Shown: positions 1-9,681, numbered from the stretch's first letter. The stretch: DNA of 64,000 nucleotides from Streptomyces sp. CB03234 (GCF_001905885.1 NZ_LIYH01000004.1:496001-560000); one strand, 5' to 3'. Made by a program: numbers and translations. Notes: a model not told the origin generated them from the sequence alone.

Positions 1-7
1 CGGTGTG

Positions 8-14
8 CCTCCTT
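8..14 (-). promoter_or_regulatory. Ribosome binding site of a divergent gene starting just outside the left edge
   Basis: The minus strand reads AAGGAGG here, a perfect Shine-Dalgarno sequence, followed by seven bases to the window edge with no start codon. A start codon immediately left of base 1 would have ideal spacing. I infer a divergently transcribed gene whose coding region lies outside the window; its product cannot be seen. Confidence 0.55.
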
Positions 15-118
15 CTTGTCCCGATTCCGCTCAACATAGCTCACCCGCTCCGGCCGCCCCCGGGCCACCGATGTGCGCGACCCGGCCGCTCGGGAGCATG
101 CTGTCTGTGTGCCCGCAC

Positions 119-138
119 CCGTGCCGTAACGGGCACGG
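119..138. promoter_or_regulatory. Short inverted repeat upstream of the first phosphatase gene
   Basis: The arms CCGTGCC and GGCACGG (7 bp) flank a 6-base loop, about 37 bases before the start codon at 175. The dyad lies between two divergent genes, so it could be an operator or an mRNA leader hairpin. No factor can be assigned. Confidence 0.3.
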
Positions 139-174
139 CGGCGCCGGGTACCTCGCGCTGAGTGAGGCTGGGAC

Positions 175-2958
175 ATGCCAGGGAAACCGCACAGCAACGG
201 CACCGGGAACGCCGAGGGCCGGCCCGACGCACTGGCCCTGGCGCTGGCCGAGGCAACGGTGGCGGCCGTCGAATCCACCGGCGGATTCGCCGGCGGCGTC
301 TACCTGCGCAGCGGCACCCCGGGACTGCTGCGGCTGGCCGCCCTCGCCGGGCTGCCCGCCCTGCTGTTCCACCCCTGGTGGCGCATGCACATCAACCGCC
401 CCTTCCCGGTGGCCGACGCCCACCGCTCCGGCAAGCCGGTCCACCTCGCCGACGCCGAGGACGCCATGCGCCGCTACCCCCAGCTCATGGCGGGCCTTCC
501 GTTCCCCTTCGGGTCGCTGTACGAGCCGGTCGCCCCCGGCCGCGACGGCTTCGGCGTGCTCGTGGTCCTCCGCGCCGCCACCCCCGGCCGCCCCGTCGAC
601 CCGGGCGACCGGCGCCGGATGCACCAGGCGGCGCGGCACCTCGGCACCCGGCTCGCCGACCTCGCCGCCGGGGGCACCCCCGTCGCCTGGGACGACCCGC
701 CCGTCAACGTCCAACTGCCCACGCGCACCGCCCCGCCCGTGCGGACCGGCCACCTCGACTGGGACACCGCGACCGGTGCCGTCACCACCGACGAGGAGCT
801 CCGTACGATCCTCGGCACCGCCCCGGACGCCGGCCCGCCCGCCACCATCGACGCCGTCACCGCCCTGCTCGCCCCGGAGGACGCGTACGGCCTGTGGACC
901 GTCGCCCGCCGGCTCACCGACGCCGACCACCCCCACACCCGCCGCATCTGGCTGCGCGCCCGCGACGGCCGCCCCTGCCTCCTGGAACTCTCGCCCCACG
1001 AGCCCCCCGGCGACCCGTCCCACCGCCCGCCCGCCCCCGGCCGGTCACCACCCCCCACCGCCCCGAACACACCCTCGCCCGCCGACCGGCCGGCGGCGGA
1101 GCCTGCCGGGCCCGCCGGTGCGGAGAACCGTGTGCCCGGCGGGCCCGGCGGCGGAAGCGCCGACGGCCGGCCGCGGCAGGAGCCGCCCGGCGTCGGCCCG
1201 AGCGGCCACGCGCGCGCCGAGCGGTCGGCGGAGGAACGTCCACCGCCGGCCACGGGGGGAAGCCCCGTGCCCGACGGTCCCGTCGGCCACGCGTCGGCCG
1301 GGCCGGGGGCGGGGCGGCGGCTGCGCGGGGTACTGGTGGACCCGGGGGCCGGCGCCGTCAGGGGTGCGGCGGCCGACCGGTTGGCCGGCGGGATCTGCTC
1401 GCTGGACCGGCTCGGGAGGATTACGTTCGTCAGCAGCGGCGCCGAGACCCTCCTCGGCCGCGGCAGGCCCCAGCTCATCGGGCGCGTCCTGTGGGAGGCC
1501 CTGCCCTGGTTCGGGCGGCCCGCCTACGAGGACAACTTCCGGGCCGCCCTGCTCTCCGACGAGCCCGTCCACTTCCTGGCGCACCGCGACCCCGAGTCGT
1601 GGCTGTCGGTCTCCCTCTACCCCGGACACGAGGGCCTGACCATGACTTTCGCCGCCGCCGAGCAGCCCGCGTACACGCCCGGCTCCGTCGCCTCGCCCGG
1701 CGCCGGACTCGGCTCCCCGGCCGACCGGGCGTCCATGCCGTACCGCCCCGTCGCCCTCGCCATCGCGCTCACCGAGGCCGTCACCGCCCGCCAGGTGTCC
1801 GCCGTCGTCACCGAGGAACTGCTGCCCGCCTTCGGCGGCCGCCAGCTCGCGATCTACCTCCTCAGCGAGCGCCATCTCCACCTCGCCTGGGAGACCGGCT
1901 TCCCGCAAGGCTTCCTCGACCGCTTCGACGGCGTCGGGCTCGACGCCCGGCTGCCCGGCGTCGAAACCCTCACCACCGGCCGCCCCATCTTCTTCGAGTC
2001 CATGCAGCGGCTCGCCGCCGCCTACCCCGGCATCCCCATGGACGCCCACGTCGGCGCCCGCGCCTTCCTGCCCCTCATCGCCTCCGGCCGCCCCGTCGGC
2101 TCCTGCATCCTCGGCTTCGACCAGCCCCGCGGCTTCAGTCCCGAGGAGCGCACCGTCCTCACCGCCCTCGCCGGACTGATCGCCCAGGCCCTCGAACGCG
2201 CCCGGCGCTACGACTCCGAGGCCGCCCTCGCCCGGGGCCTCCAGGACGCCCTCCTGCCGCACACGCTGCCCCGGCTCCACGACGTCGACACCGCCGGCCG
2301 CTACCTCCCCGGCACCCAGGGCATGGAGGTCGGCGGCGACTGGTACGACGTCATCGACACCGGCCGCGGTATCGCCCTCATCATCGGCGACGTCCAGGGA
2401 CACGGGGTGGCAGCCGCCGCGACCATGGGCCAGCTGCGCAGCGCCGTACGCGCCTTCGCCCTCAGCGGCCACGACCCCGAGGAGGTGATGAGCGGGACGA
2501 ACCGGCTGCTCATCGACCTCGACGCCGGCCAGTTCGCCACCTGCTGCTACATCGTCCTGGACGCGGCGACCGGCCTCACCCGCGCCGTACGCGCCGGCCA
2601 CCTCCAGCCCCTGCTGCGTCACCCGGACGGCACAACGGAGGTCCTCGACCTGCCCGGCGGCGTGGTCCTCGGCGTCGACCCCGAAGCGGCCTACCCGGTC
2701 ACCGAACTGCGGCTCGCGCCCGGCGACGTCCTGGCCCTGTTCACGGACGGGCTCGTCGAACGGCCCGGAACCGACATCGACCTGGGTATCGAGCGGCTGC
2801 GCGGCGCGCTCTCCGGGGTCGGCGCGTCCCCTCTCGCCGCCACCGCCGAGCGGCTCATCCGCGAGGCCACGGGCGCCCACGACCGGCCCGACGACATCGC
2901 ACTGCTGCTCGCCGCCCGCCGCCCCGACGGCGACCCCCGCCGGAGCAGCGCGGCATGA
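175..2958 (+). CDS. GAF/PAS-domain SpoIIE-family PP2C serine/threonine phosphatase
   Basis: A 927-residue cytosolic sensor phosphatase. An N-terminal GAF-like region (about residues 15-165) and a Pro/Gly-rich linker lead to a PAS-like segment (about 400-500), a GAF domain (about 525-685) and a C-terminal SpoIIE-type PP2C domain (about 695-910). The Mn/Mg-binding acidic residues are present in GGDWYD (Asp722), GDVQGHG (Asp739), FTDGLVE and RPDDIA. Proteins of this family usually dephosphorylate anti-anti-sigma factors (RsbV/SpoIIAA-like) and so control stress sigma factors; the target here is unknown. The ATG at 175 follows GAGG at suitable spacing. The next gene encodes a related phosphatase only 60 bases downstream, so the two probably form an operon. 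Confidence 0.9.
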   Translation: MPGKPHSNGTGNAEGRPDALALALAEATVAAVESTGGFAGGVYLRSGTPGLLRLAALAGLPALLFHPWWRMHINRPFPVADAHRSGKPVHLADAEDAMRRYPQLMAGLPFPFGSLYEPVAPGRDGFGVLVVLRAATPGRPVDPGDRRRMHQAARHLGTRLADLAAGGTPVAWDDPPVNVQLPTRTAPPVRTGHLDWDTATGAVTTDEELRTILGTAPDAGPPATIDAVTALLAPEDAYGLWTVARRLTDADHPHTRRIWLRARDGRPCLLELSPHEPPGDPSHRPPAPGRSPPPTAPNTPSPADRPAAEPAGPAGAENRVPGGPGGGSADGRPRQEPPGVGPSGHARAERSAEERPPPATGGSPVPDGPVGHASAGPGAGRRLRGVLVDPGAGAVRGAAADRLAGGICSLDRLGRITFVSSGAETLLGRGRPQLIGRVLWEALPWFGRPAYEDNFRAALLSDEPVHFLAHRDPESWLSVSLYPGHEGLTMTFAAAEQPAYTPGSVASPGAGLGSPADRASMPYRPVALAIALTEAVTARQVSAVVTEELLPAFGGRQLAIYLLSERHLHLAWETGFPQGFLDRFDGVGLDARLPGVETLTTGRPIFFESMQRLAAAYPGIPMDAHVGARAFLPLIASGRPVGSCILGFDQPRGFSPEERTVLTALAGLIAQALERARRYDSEAALARGLQDALLPHTLPRLHDVDTAGRYLPGTQGMEVGGDWYDVIDTGRGIALIIGDVQGHGVAAAATMGQLRSAVRAFALSGHDPEEVMSGTNRLLIDLDAGQFATCCYIVLDAATGLTRAVRAGHLQPLLRHPDGTTEVLDLPGGVVLGVDPEAAYPVTELRLAPGDVLALFTDGLVERPGTDIDLGIERLRGALSGVGASPLAATAERLIREATGAHDRPDDIALLLAARRPDGDPRRSSAA

Positions 2959-3018
2959 GCGCGGTTGTGCCGCACGGAACGCCGACCGACCATGAGGAGA
3001 CGTAAGAAGGCAGGTGCC

Positions 3019-5394
3019 ATGAGCGCGGTGTACGCGGCCGAGGATGCCGACTTCCGCGGCCCACTCGACGTCACGAAAGCAGCGACGGCCGTGCTGGACG
3101 GCGACGGCACGGTCGTCGGCTGGGGTCCGGCGGCCCACGCCCTGCTGGGCTACCCCCCGCACGAGGCGGTCGGCCGCCCCATCGGCACGTTCGTCGTGGA
3201 CCGCCCCGGCGCGTACCGCATGTCGGCGCCCCTGCCCGGCGCGGCGCTGGCCCGGCGCCAGGTGCTCCACATGCGTCACCGGGACGGCCACATCGTCCGC
3301 GTGGCCACCGCGACGCTCCCGCTCTCCCACGCCGGCACCGGCCCCGCCCGGCTGCTCGCGGTGGCCGACGCGGACGAGACCGAGCGGTGGGAGGCCCTCC
3401 AGTCGATGCTCCGCGGCCTGGCCACCCAGTCGCCCGTCGGCCTCGCCATCTACGACATCGACCTGCGGGTCGTCTGGACCAACCACGCCCTGTACCGCGA
3501 GATGGGCACCTTCCAGTACGCCGGGCTCGGCCCCGACGAGATGGTCACCGACGGCGAGATCCTCTCCGACGGCTACCCGACGACGCTGGCGGAAGCCATG
3601 CGCCGGGTGATCGCCACCGGCGAGCCCGTCATCGAACTCCACTACAGCGGCCGCCCGCCCGCCGACCCCGACCACGACCACGTCTGGTCCTGCTCCTACT
3701 ACCGGCTCCAGGACGCCGACGGCCGGGCCCTCGGCGTGTGCGAGGAGACGGTGGACATCACCGACCGCTACCTCGCCCAGCAGCGCCTGGACCTCCTCGT
3801 ACGGGCCGGCGGCCGGGTCGGCACGTCCCTGGACATGACCCGCACGGCACAGGAACTGTCGTCCGTCGCCGTCCCGCAGTTCGCCGACGCCATCACGGTC
3901 GACCTCATCGACGTCGTCCTGGAGGGCGACCAGCCGGCCCCCGGAACGGCGACCTCCAGACGCGTCGTACGGGTGTGGGAAGGCCCCTCGGAAGGACCCC
4001 GCAGCGCCAGACCGGTCGCCTACCCGGCGGACTCCCTCCAGGCCCGCTGCCTGGCCGGCGGACGGCCCGTACTGGAAGGGCCGACGCCCACGCAGAGCGC
4101 CCATTCCCGGCTCGCCGTGCCGCTGCGCACCGAAGGCGGCCCGCTCGGCGTGGTGACCTTCTGCCGCGACCGCCACCCCGACCCGTTCGAGTCCGGCGAC
4201 CTGCTGGTCGCCGACGAACTCGTCGCCCGCGCCGCCGTCAGCATCGACAACGCGCGCCGCTTCACCCGCGAACACGCCGCGGCCCTCACCCTTCAGCGCA
4301 GCCTGCTGCCCCGGCACCTGCCACGCCTCACCGCCGTCGACGTCGCCCACCGCTACCTGCCGGCCGACAACAGGGCCGGAGTCGGCGGCGACTGGTACGA
4401 CGTGATCGCCCTGTCCGGCACCCGCGTCGGCCTCGTCGTCGGCGACGTCGTCGGCCACGGGGTGCGCGCCGCCGCCACCATGGGCCGCCTCCGTACGAGC
4501 GTGCGGGCGTTCGCCCGGCTCGACCTGCCGCCCGACGAACTCCTCACCCGCCTCGACGAGCTGATCACCCAGGACGCCCACGAACAGACCGCCGTCCAGG
4601 CCGAGACCGAGGACGCCGCACTCGGCGTAACCTGCCTGTACGCCGTCTACGACCCGGTCACCGGGCGGTGCAGCATGGCCCGCGCCGGAAGCCCCCTGCC
4701 CTCGATCGTCGACCCGGGCACCGGAGCCGTCAGCCACCCGGACGTACCCGCCGGCCCGCCGCTGGGCCTGGGCGGCCTGCCGTTCGAGGCCGCCGAGTTC
4801 ACCCTCCCCGAAGGCAGCCTGATCGCCCTGTTCACCGACGGGCTCATCCAGGGCCGCGACCGGGACCGCGACGCCGAACTCGACGCGCTGCACGCCGTCC
4901 TCGCGGAGCACCGCCGCCCCCTGGACGACCTGTGCGACCGGATCGTCACCACGCTGCTGCCCGGCCCTGTCGACGACGACGCCGCGCTCCTCCTCGTACG
5001 CACCCGCACCCTGGACAGCCACGAGGTGGCCGCCTGGGACCTGCCCGACGACCCGGAAGTGGTCGGCCGCGCCCGCGCCCTGGCCACCGGGCAGGTGGAC
5101 GCCTGGGGGCTCGACGGAGAGCTGGGCTTCACCACCGAACTGGTCGTCAGCGAACTCGTCACCAACGCCATCCGCTACGCCTCCGGCCCCATCCAGCTGC
5201 GGCTCATCCGCGACCGGACCCTCATCTGCGAGGTGTCCGACACCGGCCACACCTCGCCGCACCTGCGCCGCGCGGGAAGCGAGGACGAGGGCGGCCGCGG
5301 GCTGTTCCTGATCGCCCAGATGACCCAGCAGTGGGGCACCCGCTACACCCCCACCGGCAAGACCATCTGGGCCGAGCAGCCGATCCCGCCCTGA
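3019..5394 (+). CDS. PAS/GAF SpoIIE phosphatase with C-terminal anti-sigma-type ATPase domain
   Basis: A 791-residue multidomain stress-signalling protein: PAS (about 5-120), second PAS (about 130-255), GAF (about 265-415), PP2C/SpoIIE phosphatase (about 420-640; GGDWYD with Asp458, then GDVVGHG, LFTDGLIQ and DDDAALL), and an RsbW-like histidine-kinase-type ATPase (about 660-790; N-box ELVTNAIRY, then DTG and GGRGLFLI). Phosphatase and anti-sigma kinase modules in one chain is a common streptomycete arrangement that can switch an anti-anti-sigma factor both ways. I chose the ATG at 3019 because GAAGG precedes it; the in-frame ATG further upstream lacks a good site. Partner proteins are not encoded nearby. 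Confidence 0.9.
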   Translation: MSAVYAAEDADFRGPLDVTKAATAVLDGDGTVVGWGPAAHALLGYPPHEAVGRPIGTFVVDRPGAYRMSAPLPGAALARRQVLHMRHRDGHIVRVATATLPLSHAGTGPARLLAVADADETERWEALQSMLRGLATQSPVGLAIYDIDLRVVWTNHALYREMGTFQYAGLGPDEMVTDGEILSDGYPTTLAEAMRRVIATGEPVIELHYSGRPPADPDHDHVWSCSYYRLQDADGRALGVCEETVDITDRYLAQQRLDLLVRAGGRVGTSLDMTRTAQELSSVAVPQFADAITVDLIDVVLEGDQPAPGTATSRRVVRVWEGPSEGPRSARPVAYPADSLQARCLAGGRPVLEGPTPTQSAHSRLAVPLRTEGGPLGVVTFCRDRHPDPFESGDLLVADELVARAAVSIDNARRFTREHAAALTLQRSLLPRHLPRLTAVDVAHRYLPADNRAGVGGDWYDVIALSGTRVGLVVGDVVGHGVRAAATMGRLRTSVRAFARLDLPPDELLTRLDELITQDAHEQTAVQAETEDAALGVTCLYAVYDPVTGRCSMARAGSPLPSIVDPGTGAVSHPDVPAGPPLGLGGLPFEAAEFTLPEGSLIALFTDGLIQGRDRDRDAELDALHAVLAEHRRPLDDLCDRIVTTLLPGPVDDDAALLLVRTRTLDSHEVAAWDLPDDPEVVGRARALATGQVDAWGLDGELGFTTELVVSELVTNAIRYASGPIQLRLIRDRTLICEVSDTGHTSPHLRRAGSEDEGGRGLFLIAQMTQQWGTRYTPTGKTIWAEQPIPP

Positions 5395-5454
5395 CGTTTG
5401 CCGAGGCTCCGGCCCGGAAACCCGGGAGTGGCCGACACGCACGGGAGGTACGTC

Positions 5455-5793
5455 ATGGCAGTGTCCGAACAGATCAGCGACGGGCTCTGGGACGAGTTCC
5501 ACACCGTCGTCAACATGACCTCGCGCGAGCTGCAGGAATGGCTCAACGTCGAATCGGCGGGCGAGGAGACCGAAGAAGTCCCCGACCGCGCCGGAAAGCC
5601 CATGGGCCGACGTGTCCTCGAGATCCTCGGCAAGCGCCGCACCGACCTCACCCAGGACGACGTGAGCGTCATGCAGCGCGTCTGCGACATCGTCCGCTCC
5701 CAGCGCGACCCCTCCCTCGACCCGAAGGCCGGGGGAACCGACTGGCGCCACGGCCTGATGGACATCGGTCACGACCCCCTCAAACCGACCTGA
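5455..5793 (+). CDS. DUF3140-family small protein
   Basis: A 112-residue soluble, charged protein matching the actinobacterial DUF3140 pattern: an N-terminal helix with LWDEFHTVVNMTSRELQEWL, a central GRRVLEILGKRR segment and a C-terminal DWRHGLMDIGHDP. Members are sometimes labelled DNA-binding on weak grounds; no function is established here. The ATG at 5455 has GGGAGG seven bases before it, which argues against an upstream start at 5398. It sits 60 bases after the phosphatase gene and 57 bases before topoisomerase IB, so co-transcription with either is possible. Confidence 0.8.
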   Translation: MAVSEQISDGLWDEFHTVVNMTSRELQEWLNVESAGEETEEVPDRAGKPMGRRVLEILGKRRTDLTQDDVSVMQRVCDIVRSQRDPSLDPKAGGTDWRHGLMDIGHDPLKPT

Positions 5794-5850
5794 CGATCCA
5801 GTCCTCCACGGATTCTCCAGCGGCCGTAGCGTCCCGACGAGGAGGATCCG

Positions 5851-6879
5851 TTGCGCCTCTCCCACAGCCGCCCCACCGACCCCGGCTACACCCGCCGCCG
5901 CCACGGCCGCGGCTTCCGATACCTCGACCCCGCCGGGCAGGCCCTGCGCGACCCGGCGGAACTCGCCCGCATCAAGGGGCTGGTCATCCCGCCGGCCTGG
6001 CGCGACGTCTGGGTCTGCGCCAGGCCCAGCGGCCACCTCCAGGCCGTCGGCACCGACGCAGCCGGGCGCCGCCAGTACCTCTACCACCCGCAGTTCCGCG
6101 CCGAGCAGGAGCAGGCCAAGCACGACCACGTGCTGGACGTCGCCGAACGCCTCCCCGCCGTCCGCGAGGCCGTCGAGGGACACCTGGGCGACCGGGGCCT
6201 CACCCGCCGGCGCGTCCTCGCCACCGCCGTACGCCTGCTCGACCTCGGGTTCTTCCGCATCGGCAGCGACCGCTACACCGAGGAGAACAACAGCTACGGC
6301 CTGACCACCCTGCTGCGCGAACACTCCCGCTGCCACGCCGGTGCCGTCCTGTTCACCTACACCGGCAAGCACGCCAAGGAGATCGTCCAGACCGTCGCCG
6401 ACCCCGCCGCCTGCCGCAGCCTCACCGCTCTGCTGCGCCGCCAGGGCGGCGGCGACCGGCTCCTCGCCTACTGGGAGCGGCCCTCCTGGCACGAGGTGAG
6501 CGGCGCCGACGTCAACGCGTACCTCAAGGAACTCGCCGGCCTGGAGATCACCGCCAAGGACTTCCGCACCTGGCACGCCACCGTCATGGCCGCCGTCGCG
6601 CTCGCCGTCTCCCAGAGCGTCGCCCACAGCGAGACCGCCCGCCGCCGTGCCATCAGCCGGGCCGCCCGCGAAGTCGCCGGATACCTCGGCAACACCCCCG
6701 CCATCTGCCGGGCCTCCTACATCAACCCGCGGGTGATCGAGCTGTACGAGGAGGGCGTCACCGTGGCCGACGCACTGCCCCACCTCGGCGACGAGGGCGC
6801 GTACGGCATCCCCGCCACCCAGGGCCCCGCCGAGCGGGCCGTCCTCCGGATGCTGCGCACCGGCCGGCCGCCCGGCTGA
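5851..6879 (+). CDS. Type IB DNA topoisomerase (bacterial, poxvirus-like)
   Basis: A 342-residue enzyme that relaxes supercoils by transient nicking through a 3'-phosphotyrosyl intermediate. Size and layout match small bacterial topoisomerases IB such as the Deinococcus enzyme. An N-terminal domain with RRRHGRGFRYLD and VIPPAWRDVW precedes the catalytic domain. Visible active-site elements are RIGSDRYTEENNSYGLTTL, YTGKHAKE, the WHATVMAA region and the nucleophile Tyr290 in SYINPRVIELYEEG. The start is a TTG at 5851, chosen because GAGGAGG lies just upstream. Its stop directly abuts the stop of the convergent SDR gene. These enzymes are common in soil actinobacteria; a role in stress tolerance is inference. 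Confidence 0.93.
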   Translation: MRLSHSRPTDPGYTRRRHGRGFRYLDPAGQALRDPAELARIKGLVIPPAWRDVWVCARPSGHLQAVGTDAAGRRQYLYHPQFRAEQEQAKHDHVLDVAERLPAVREAVEGHLGDRGLTRRRVLATAVRLLDLGFFRIGSDRYTEENNSYGLTTLLREHSRCHAGAVLFTYTGKHAKEIVQTVADPAACRSLTALLRRQGGGDRLLAYWERPSWHEVSGADVNAYLKELAGLEITAKDFRTWHATVMAAVALAVSQSVAHSETARRRAISRAAREVAGYLGNTPAICRASYINPRVIELYEEGVTVADALPHLGDEGAYGIPATQGPAERAVLRMLRTGRPPG

Positions 6880-7623
6880 TCAGGGCCAGGACGGCTCCCG
6901 GCGCGGCACCACCACCAGCTCCGAGACCACACTGCCCTCCGGCACCGACAACGCGTACAGCACCGTGTCGGCCACGATGTCCGGGCTCTGCAACAGCGAC
7001 ACATCGGCGTCCGGGAAACGCTCCAGGATGAACGGCGTCTCCATGCCGCCCGCGATGATCCCCGTCACGCCGATCCCCGTGCAGTCCCGCTGCGCCTCCT
7101 TGAACAGCGTGTGCGTGAAGGCCCGCAGCCCCGACTTGCCCGCCGAATACGGCCCGGCCTCCGTCCACGTCCGGTTCGACGCGGTCGACAGGATGTTCAC
7201 GATGCGGCCGCCACCCCTCGCCACCATCCGCCGGTAGGACTCCAGGCACAGGTACATCGGCCCCAGCAGGTTCGTCGTGACCACCCGCGTCACCTCCTCC
7301 GCCGTGAGGTGCTCGATGGGTTTGGACACATCCACAGCCGCGTTGTTGACCAGCACATCCACGTGCTGACCGTCCTCGTCCAGCTCCCGGAACACCCCGG
7401 CCACCGCCTCGGCGTCCCGGACGTCCATCTCGACGAACCGCACATCCCGCCCGTCCCGCCCCAGCTCCTCGCACAGCTCCCGCGCCTGCTCCTTGCGCAC
7501 ATCCGCGACCAGGACCGACGCGCCCGCCCCGGCCAGAGCCCGGGTGATCGAGGCACCCAGCCCGCGCGCCCCACCGGTCACCAGCGCCTGCCTGCCCCCA
7601 AGATCGACCCGCACTGCGCCCAT
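6880..7623 (-). CDS. Short-chain dehydrogenase/reductase (SDR)
   Basis: A 247-residue classical SDR. It has the Rossmann motif TGGARGLG near the N terminus, the NNAAV motif, a catalytic Ser in NILSTAS and the YSAGK catalytic Tyr/Lys pair. Substrate is unknown. I chose the ATG at 7623 because GAGGAGG lies about five bases before it; a longer frame to 7686 has no such site. It faces topoisomerase IB with no spacer between the two stop codons, so any transcription terminator must lie inside coding sequence. Confidence 0.88.
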   Translation of the reverse strand: MGAVRVDLGGRQALVTGGARGLGASITRALAGAGASVLVADVRKEQARELCEELGRDGRDVRFVEMDVRDAEAVAGVFRELDEDGQHVDVLVNNAAVDVSKPIEHLTAEEVTRVVTTNLLGPMYLCLESYRRMVARGGGRIVNILSTASNRTWTEAGPYSAGKSGLRAFTHTLFKEAQRDCTGIGVTGIIAGGMETPFILERFPDADVSLLQSPDIVADTVLYALSVPEGSVVSELVVVPRREPSWP

Positions 7624-7957
7624 GCCTGCCTCCTCATGATGAGTCGTGTCTCCCCCCACTGTGGCCTGCGCCACTACGCACGGCATGCCGGACGGTCACT
7701 GTGAGCAAGCACACCAGAAGTGCCGAATCTGCAGGTCAGGCCCCATATGACAACCGGACGGGCCGCCGAGGCGGCCCCTTGGCGCCCGGCTGGAGCAGGC
7801 ACTTCTGCCACCATGGTCAACGCTGTGGGACCGCCTCCGACGAGGCGCGCAGCAGCAGACAGATCCGGTGGACAGGCCGTGCAGTGCGGCACGTGGCCTT
7901 CCTTTCCGCCGAATTCCGCCATCCGGGTCCACCGGCTCGTCACCCCCGTACCTCACT
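7624..7957. promoter_or_regulatory. Divergent intergenic region
   Basis: About 330 bases lie between the SDR gene (minus strand) and the MFS gene (plus strand). The stretch is less GC-rich than its surroundings and contains no convincing gene. It should hold both promoters, but I could not pick a defensible -35/-10 pair. Confidence 0.4.
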
Positions 7958-9286
7958 GTGCCTTCTTCCTCCGCGCCCACCGCGCCCCCCGCCCCTGCGG
8001 CTACGCGCGTCAACCACTCGCCCTGGCGTTCCCTCAAGTACCGCAGCATGCGCTGGTGGTCGCTCGCGAACCTGGTGTCCAACGCCGGTACGTGGATGCA
8101 GCTGACCGTGCAGAACCTGCTGGTGCTCCAGATCACCGGCTCGGCCGCCGCGACCGGACTGTCGCTGTCCGTGCAGGCCGCCCCCGGGCTGCTGGTGAGC
8201 ATCGCGGGCGGCGCCGCCGTCGACCGCTGGCCCCGCAAGCTCACCGCCGCCGTCAGCCAGGCGCTGCTCGGCGCGGTCGCCTTCACCACCGCCCTGCTCG
8301 TCGCGTTCGATCAGCTCAACCTGGGCGTCCTGATGGCGCTCGCCGCTGTCACCGGCCTCATCGCCACCATCGACGGGCCCGCCTGCTCACTGCTCGGCAA
8401 CGACCTGGTCCGCGCGGAGGACGTCCCCTCGGCCATCGGCGTCGGGTCCCTGGTCAGCAACGCGGGCCGGCTTGCCGGCGCCGGCCTCGCGGGCCTCGCG
8501 GTCGGGGTCTTCGGCACGGCCGCCGCGTACGCCGCGAACGGCCTGTCGTTCCTGTTCGTCGCGGCCGTCATCCCGTTCCTGCGCCCGGTGGCGACCGCCG
8601 CCACCAAGACCTCGCCGGCCGCCACGCGCGACGACGACATGACCGTCCGCGAGGGCCTCGCCTTCTTCGCCCGCCGCCCCCGGCTGGTCGCCCTCGCCGG
8701 CATCAGCGGCATCAGCGCGATCTTCGGCCGCAACTACGGGCTCACCCTCGCCGTGCTCGTCACCGGACCGCTCGCGGGCGGCGCCGGCGCCTTCGGCACG
8801 GTCTCCACCGTCCTCGCCGTGGGCGGCATCATCGGCGCCGTCCTCGGCGCGCGGCTGCGCAAGCCCTCCGTACGCCTCGTGGGCACCCTGGCCGCCGGGG
8901 GCGCGCTCCTCCAGGTGGTCGCCGGGCTCTCGCCGTCCCTCGCCGTCCTGCTGGTCCTCGTCCTGCCGATGGCCGTCGTCGAGTCGGTCTCCGACACGGC
9001 CGGTACGACGGTCCTCCAGACGGACCCGCCCGCCCATATGCGCGGTCGCGTGCTGGGCGTCTGGAACACCATCCGGACCATGTGGTCCCTGGCGGGCCCC
9101 CCGGCCCTCGGCCTCCTCATGGAGCTGGCCGGCGCGCGTGGAGCCCTGGTGGTGGGCGGCCTCCTCATCGCCGGCACGATCGGAGCGGGGCACCTTCTGC
9201 GCCGCCGCCGCGTTCCGGAGCCGGTCCTGCTCCACCCGGACACCCCCGTCCTGACGGCCCGCCCGGCCCTCTCCACCGCGGCCTGA
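7958..9286 (+). CDS. MFS transporter (EntS/macrolide-efflux-like)
   Basis: A 12-helix major facilitator of about 440 residues related to MFS_3/enterobactin-exporter-like pumps: LANLVSNAGTWMQL in helix 1 and repeated hydrophobic segments with short basic loops. Near the end are CxxR-free motifs such as PAHMRGRVLGVWNTI, typical of this subfamily. It probably exports a small molecule; the substrate is unknown. The start is uncertain: GTG 7958 gives the usual short Ser/Thr/Pro-rich N-terminal tail, GTG 7868 is possible, and neither has a strong Shine-Dalgarno sequence. Confidence 0.82.
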   Translation: MPSSSAPTAPPAPAATRVNHSPWRSLKYRSMRWWSLANLVSNAGTWMQLTVQNLLVLQITGSAAATGLSLSVQAAPGLLVSIAGGAAVDRWPRKLTAAVSQALLGAVAFTTALLVAFDQLNLGVLMALAAVTGLIATIDGPACSLLGNDLVRAEDVPSAIGVGSLVSNAGRLAGAGLAGLAVGVFGTAAAYAANGLSFLFVAAVIPFLRPVATAATKTSPAATRDDDMTVREGLAFFARRPRLVALAGISGISAIFGRNYGLTLAVLVTGPLAGGAGAFGTVSTVLAVGGIIGAVLGARLRKPSVRLVGTLAAGGALLQVVAGLSPSLAVLLVLVLPMAVVESVSDTAGTTVLQTDPPAHMRGRVLGVWNTIRTMWSLAGPPALGLLMELAGARGALVVGGLLIAGTIGAGHLLRRRRVPEPVLLHPDTPVLTARPALSTAA

Positions 9287-9371
9287 CGCCACCCCGCCGG
9301 GGCGGGGCGGTGCCCCTGCTCCCGCCGACCCGCAGACAGCCACCGCCCGGTGCGGGGCCGTGCCCCCATCC

Positions 9372-9546
9372 CCCACCGCCCCGCAGATGGCCACCGGCCG
9401 GGGTGGGGCCGTGCAGGGTCGCCCCCGCAGAGGTTGGCGGCGCCGTAACGGCTCCCTTACGTGTGCCCAAGGCCGCCGGCCTCGAGGAGGTGAGCCCGGA
9501 GGGGCCACGCTCCCCACCCCCCGGCAGGCCACCGACCCGCACCGCC
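9372..9546 (+). repeat. Inverted dispersed repeat, copy 1
   Basis: This ~175-bp segment matches the reverse complement of 21573-21753. The best-conserved blocks are GGGGTGGGGCCGTGCAGGGT followed by CCCCGCAGAGGTTGGCGGCG, and GCCGCCGGCCTCGAGGAG followed by GAGCCCGGAGGGGCCACGC, with a more variable centre. A partial upstream copy of its first 40 bases lies at about 9330-9370. It resembles the dispersed intergenic repeats found in many Streptomyces genomes and encodes nothing recognisable. Confidence 0.8.
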
Positions 9547-9621
9547 CCGGGGCGAACCGGGAAGGGGCACCGCCCCGGGAGGAGCCGCCGCAAGGGCACC
9601 GCCCCGGTCCCGTTGTGCCCA

Positions 9622-9666
9622 CCCTCCCCCAAGCTCTCGGCTTCGCTCGAGCAGGGGGGACCCCCA
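9622..9666. repeat. Imperfect palindromic intergenic repeat
   Basis: CCCTCCCCCAAGCTCTCGG, continuing with CTTCGCTCGAGCAGGGGGGA, has complementary C-run and G-run arms around an AGCTC/GAGC inner dyad. From memory, near-identical elements recur between genes in several Streptomyces genomes; I could not confirm this here. It could form a terminator-like hairpin after the MFS gene. Confidence 0.6.
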
Positions 9667-9681
9667 TCGCCCCTGCGGGAC

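Noticed and set aside
1045-6783. A 1,900-codon open frame on the minus strand opposite the phosphatase genes
   Set aside because: Its translation is low-complexity Gly/Ala/Val/Asp without domains and lies antisense to well-supported genes. Long antisense frames are a normal by-product of high GC content.
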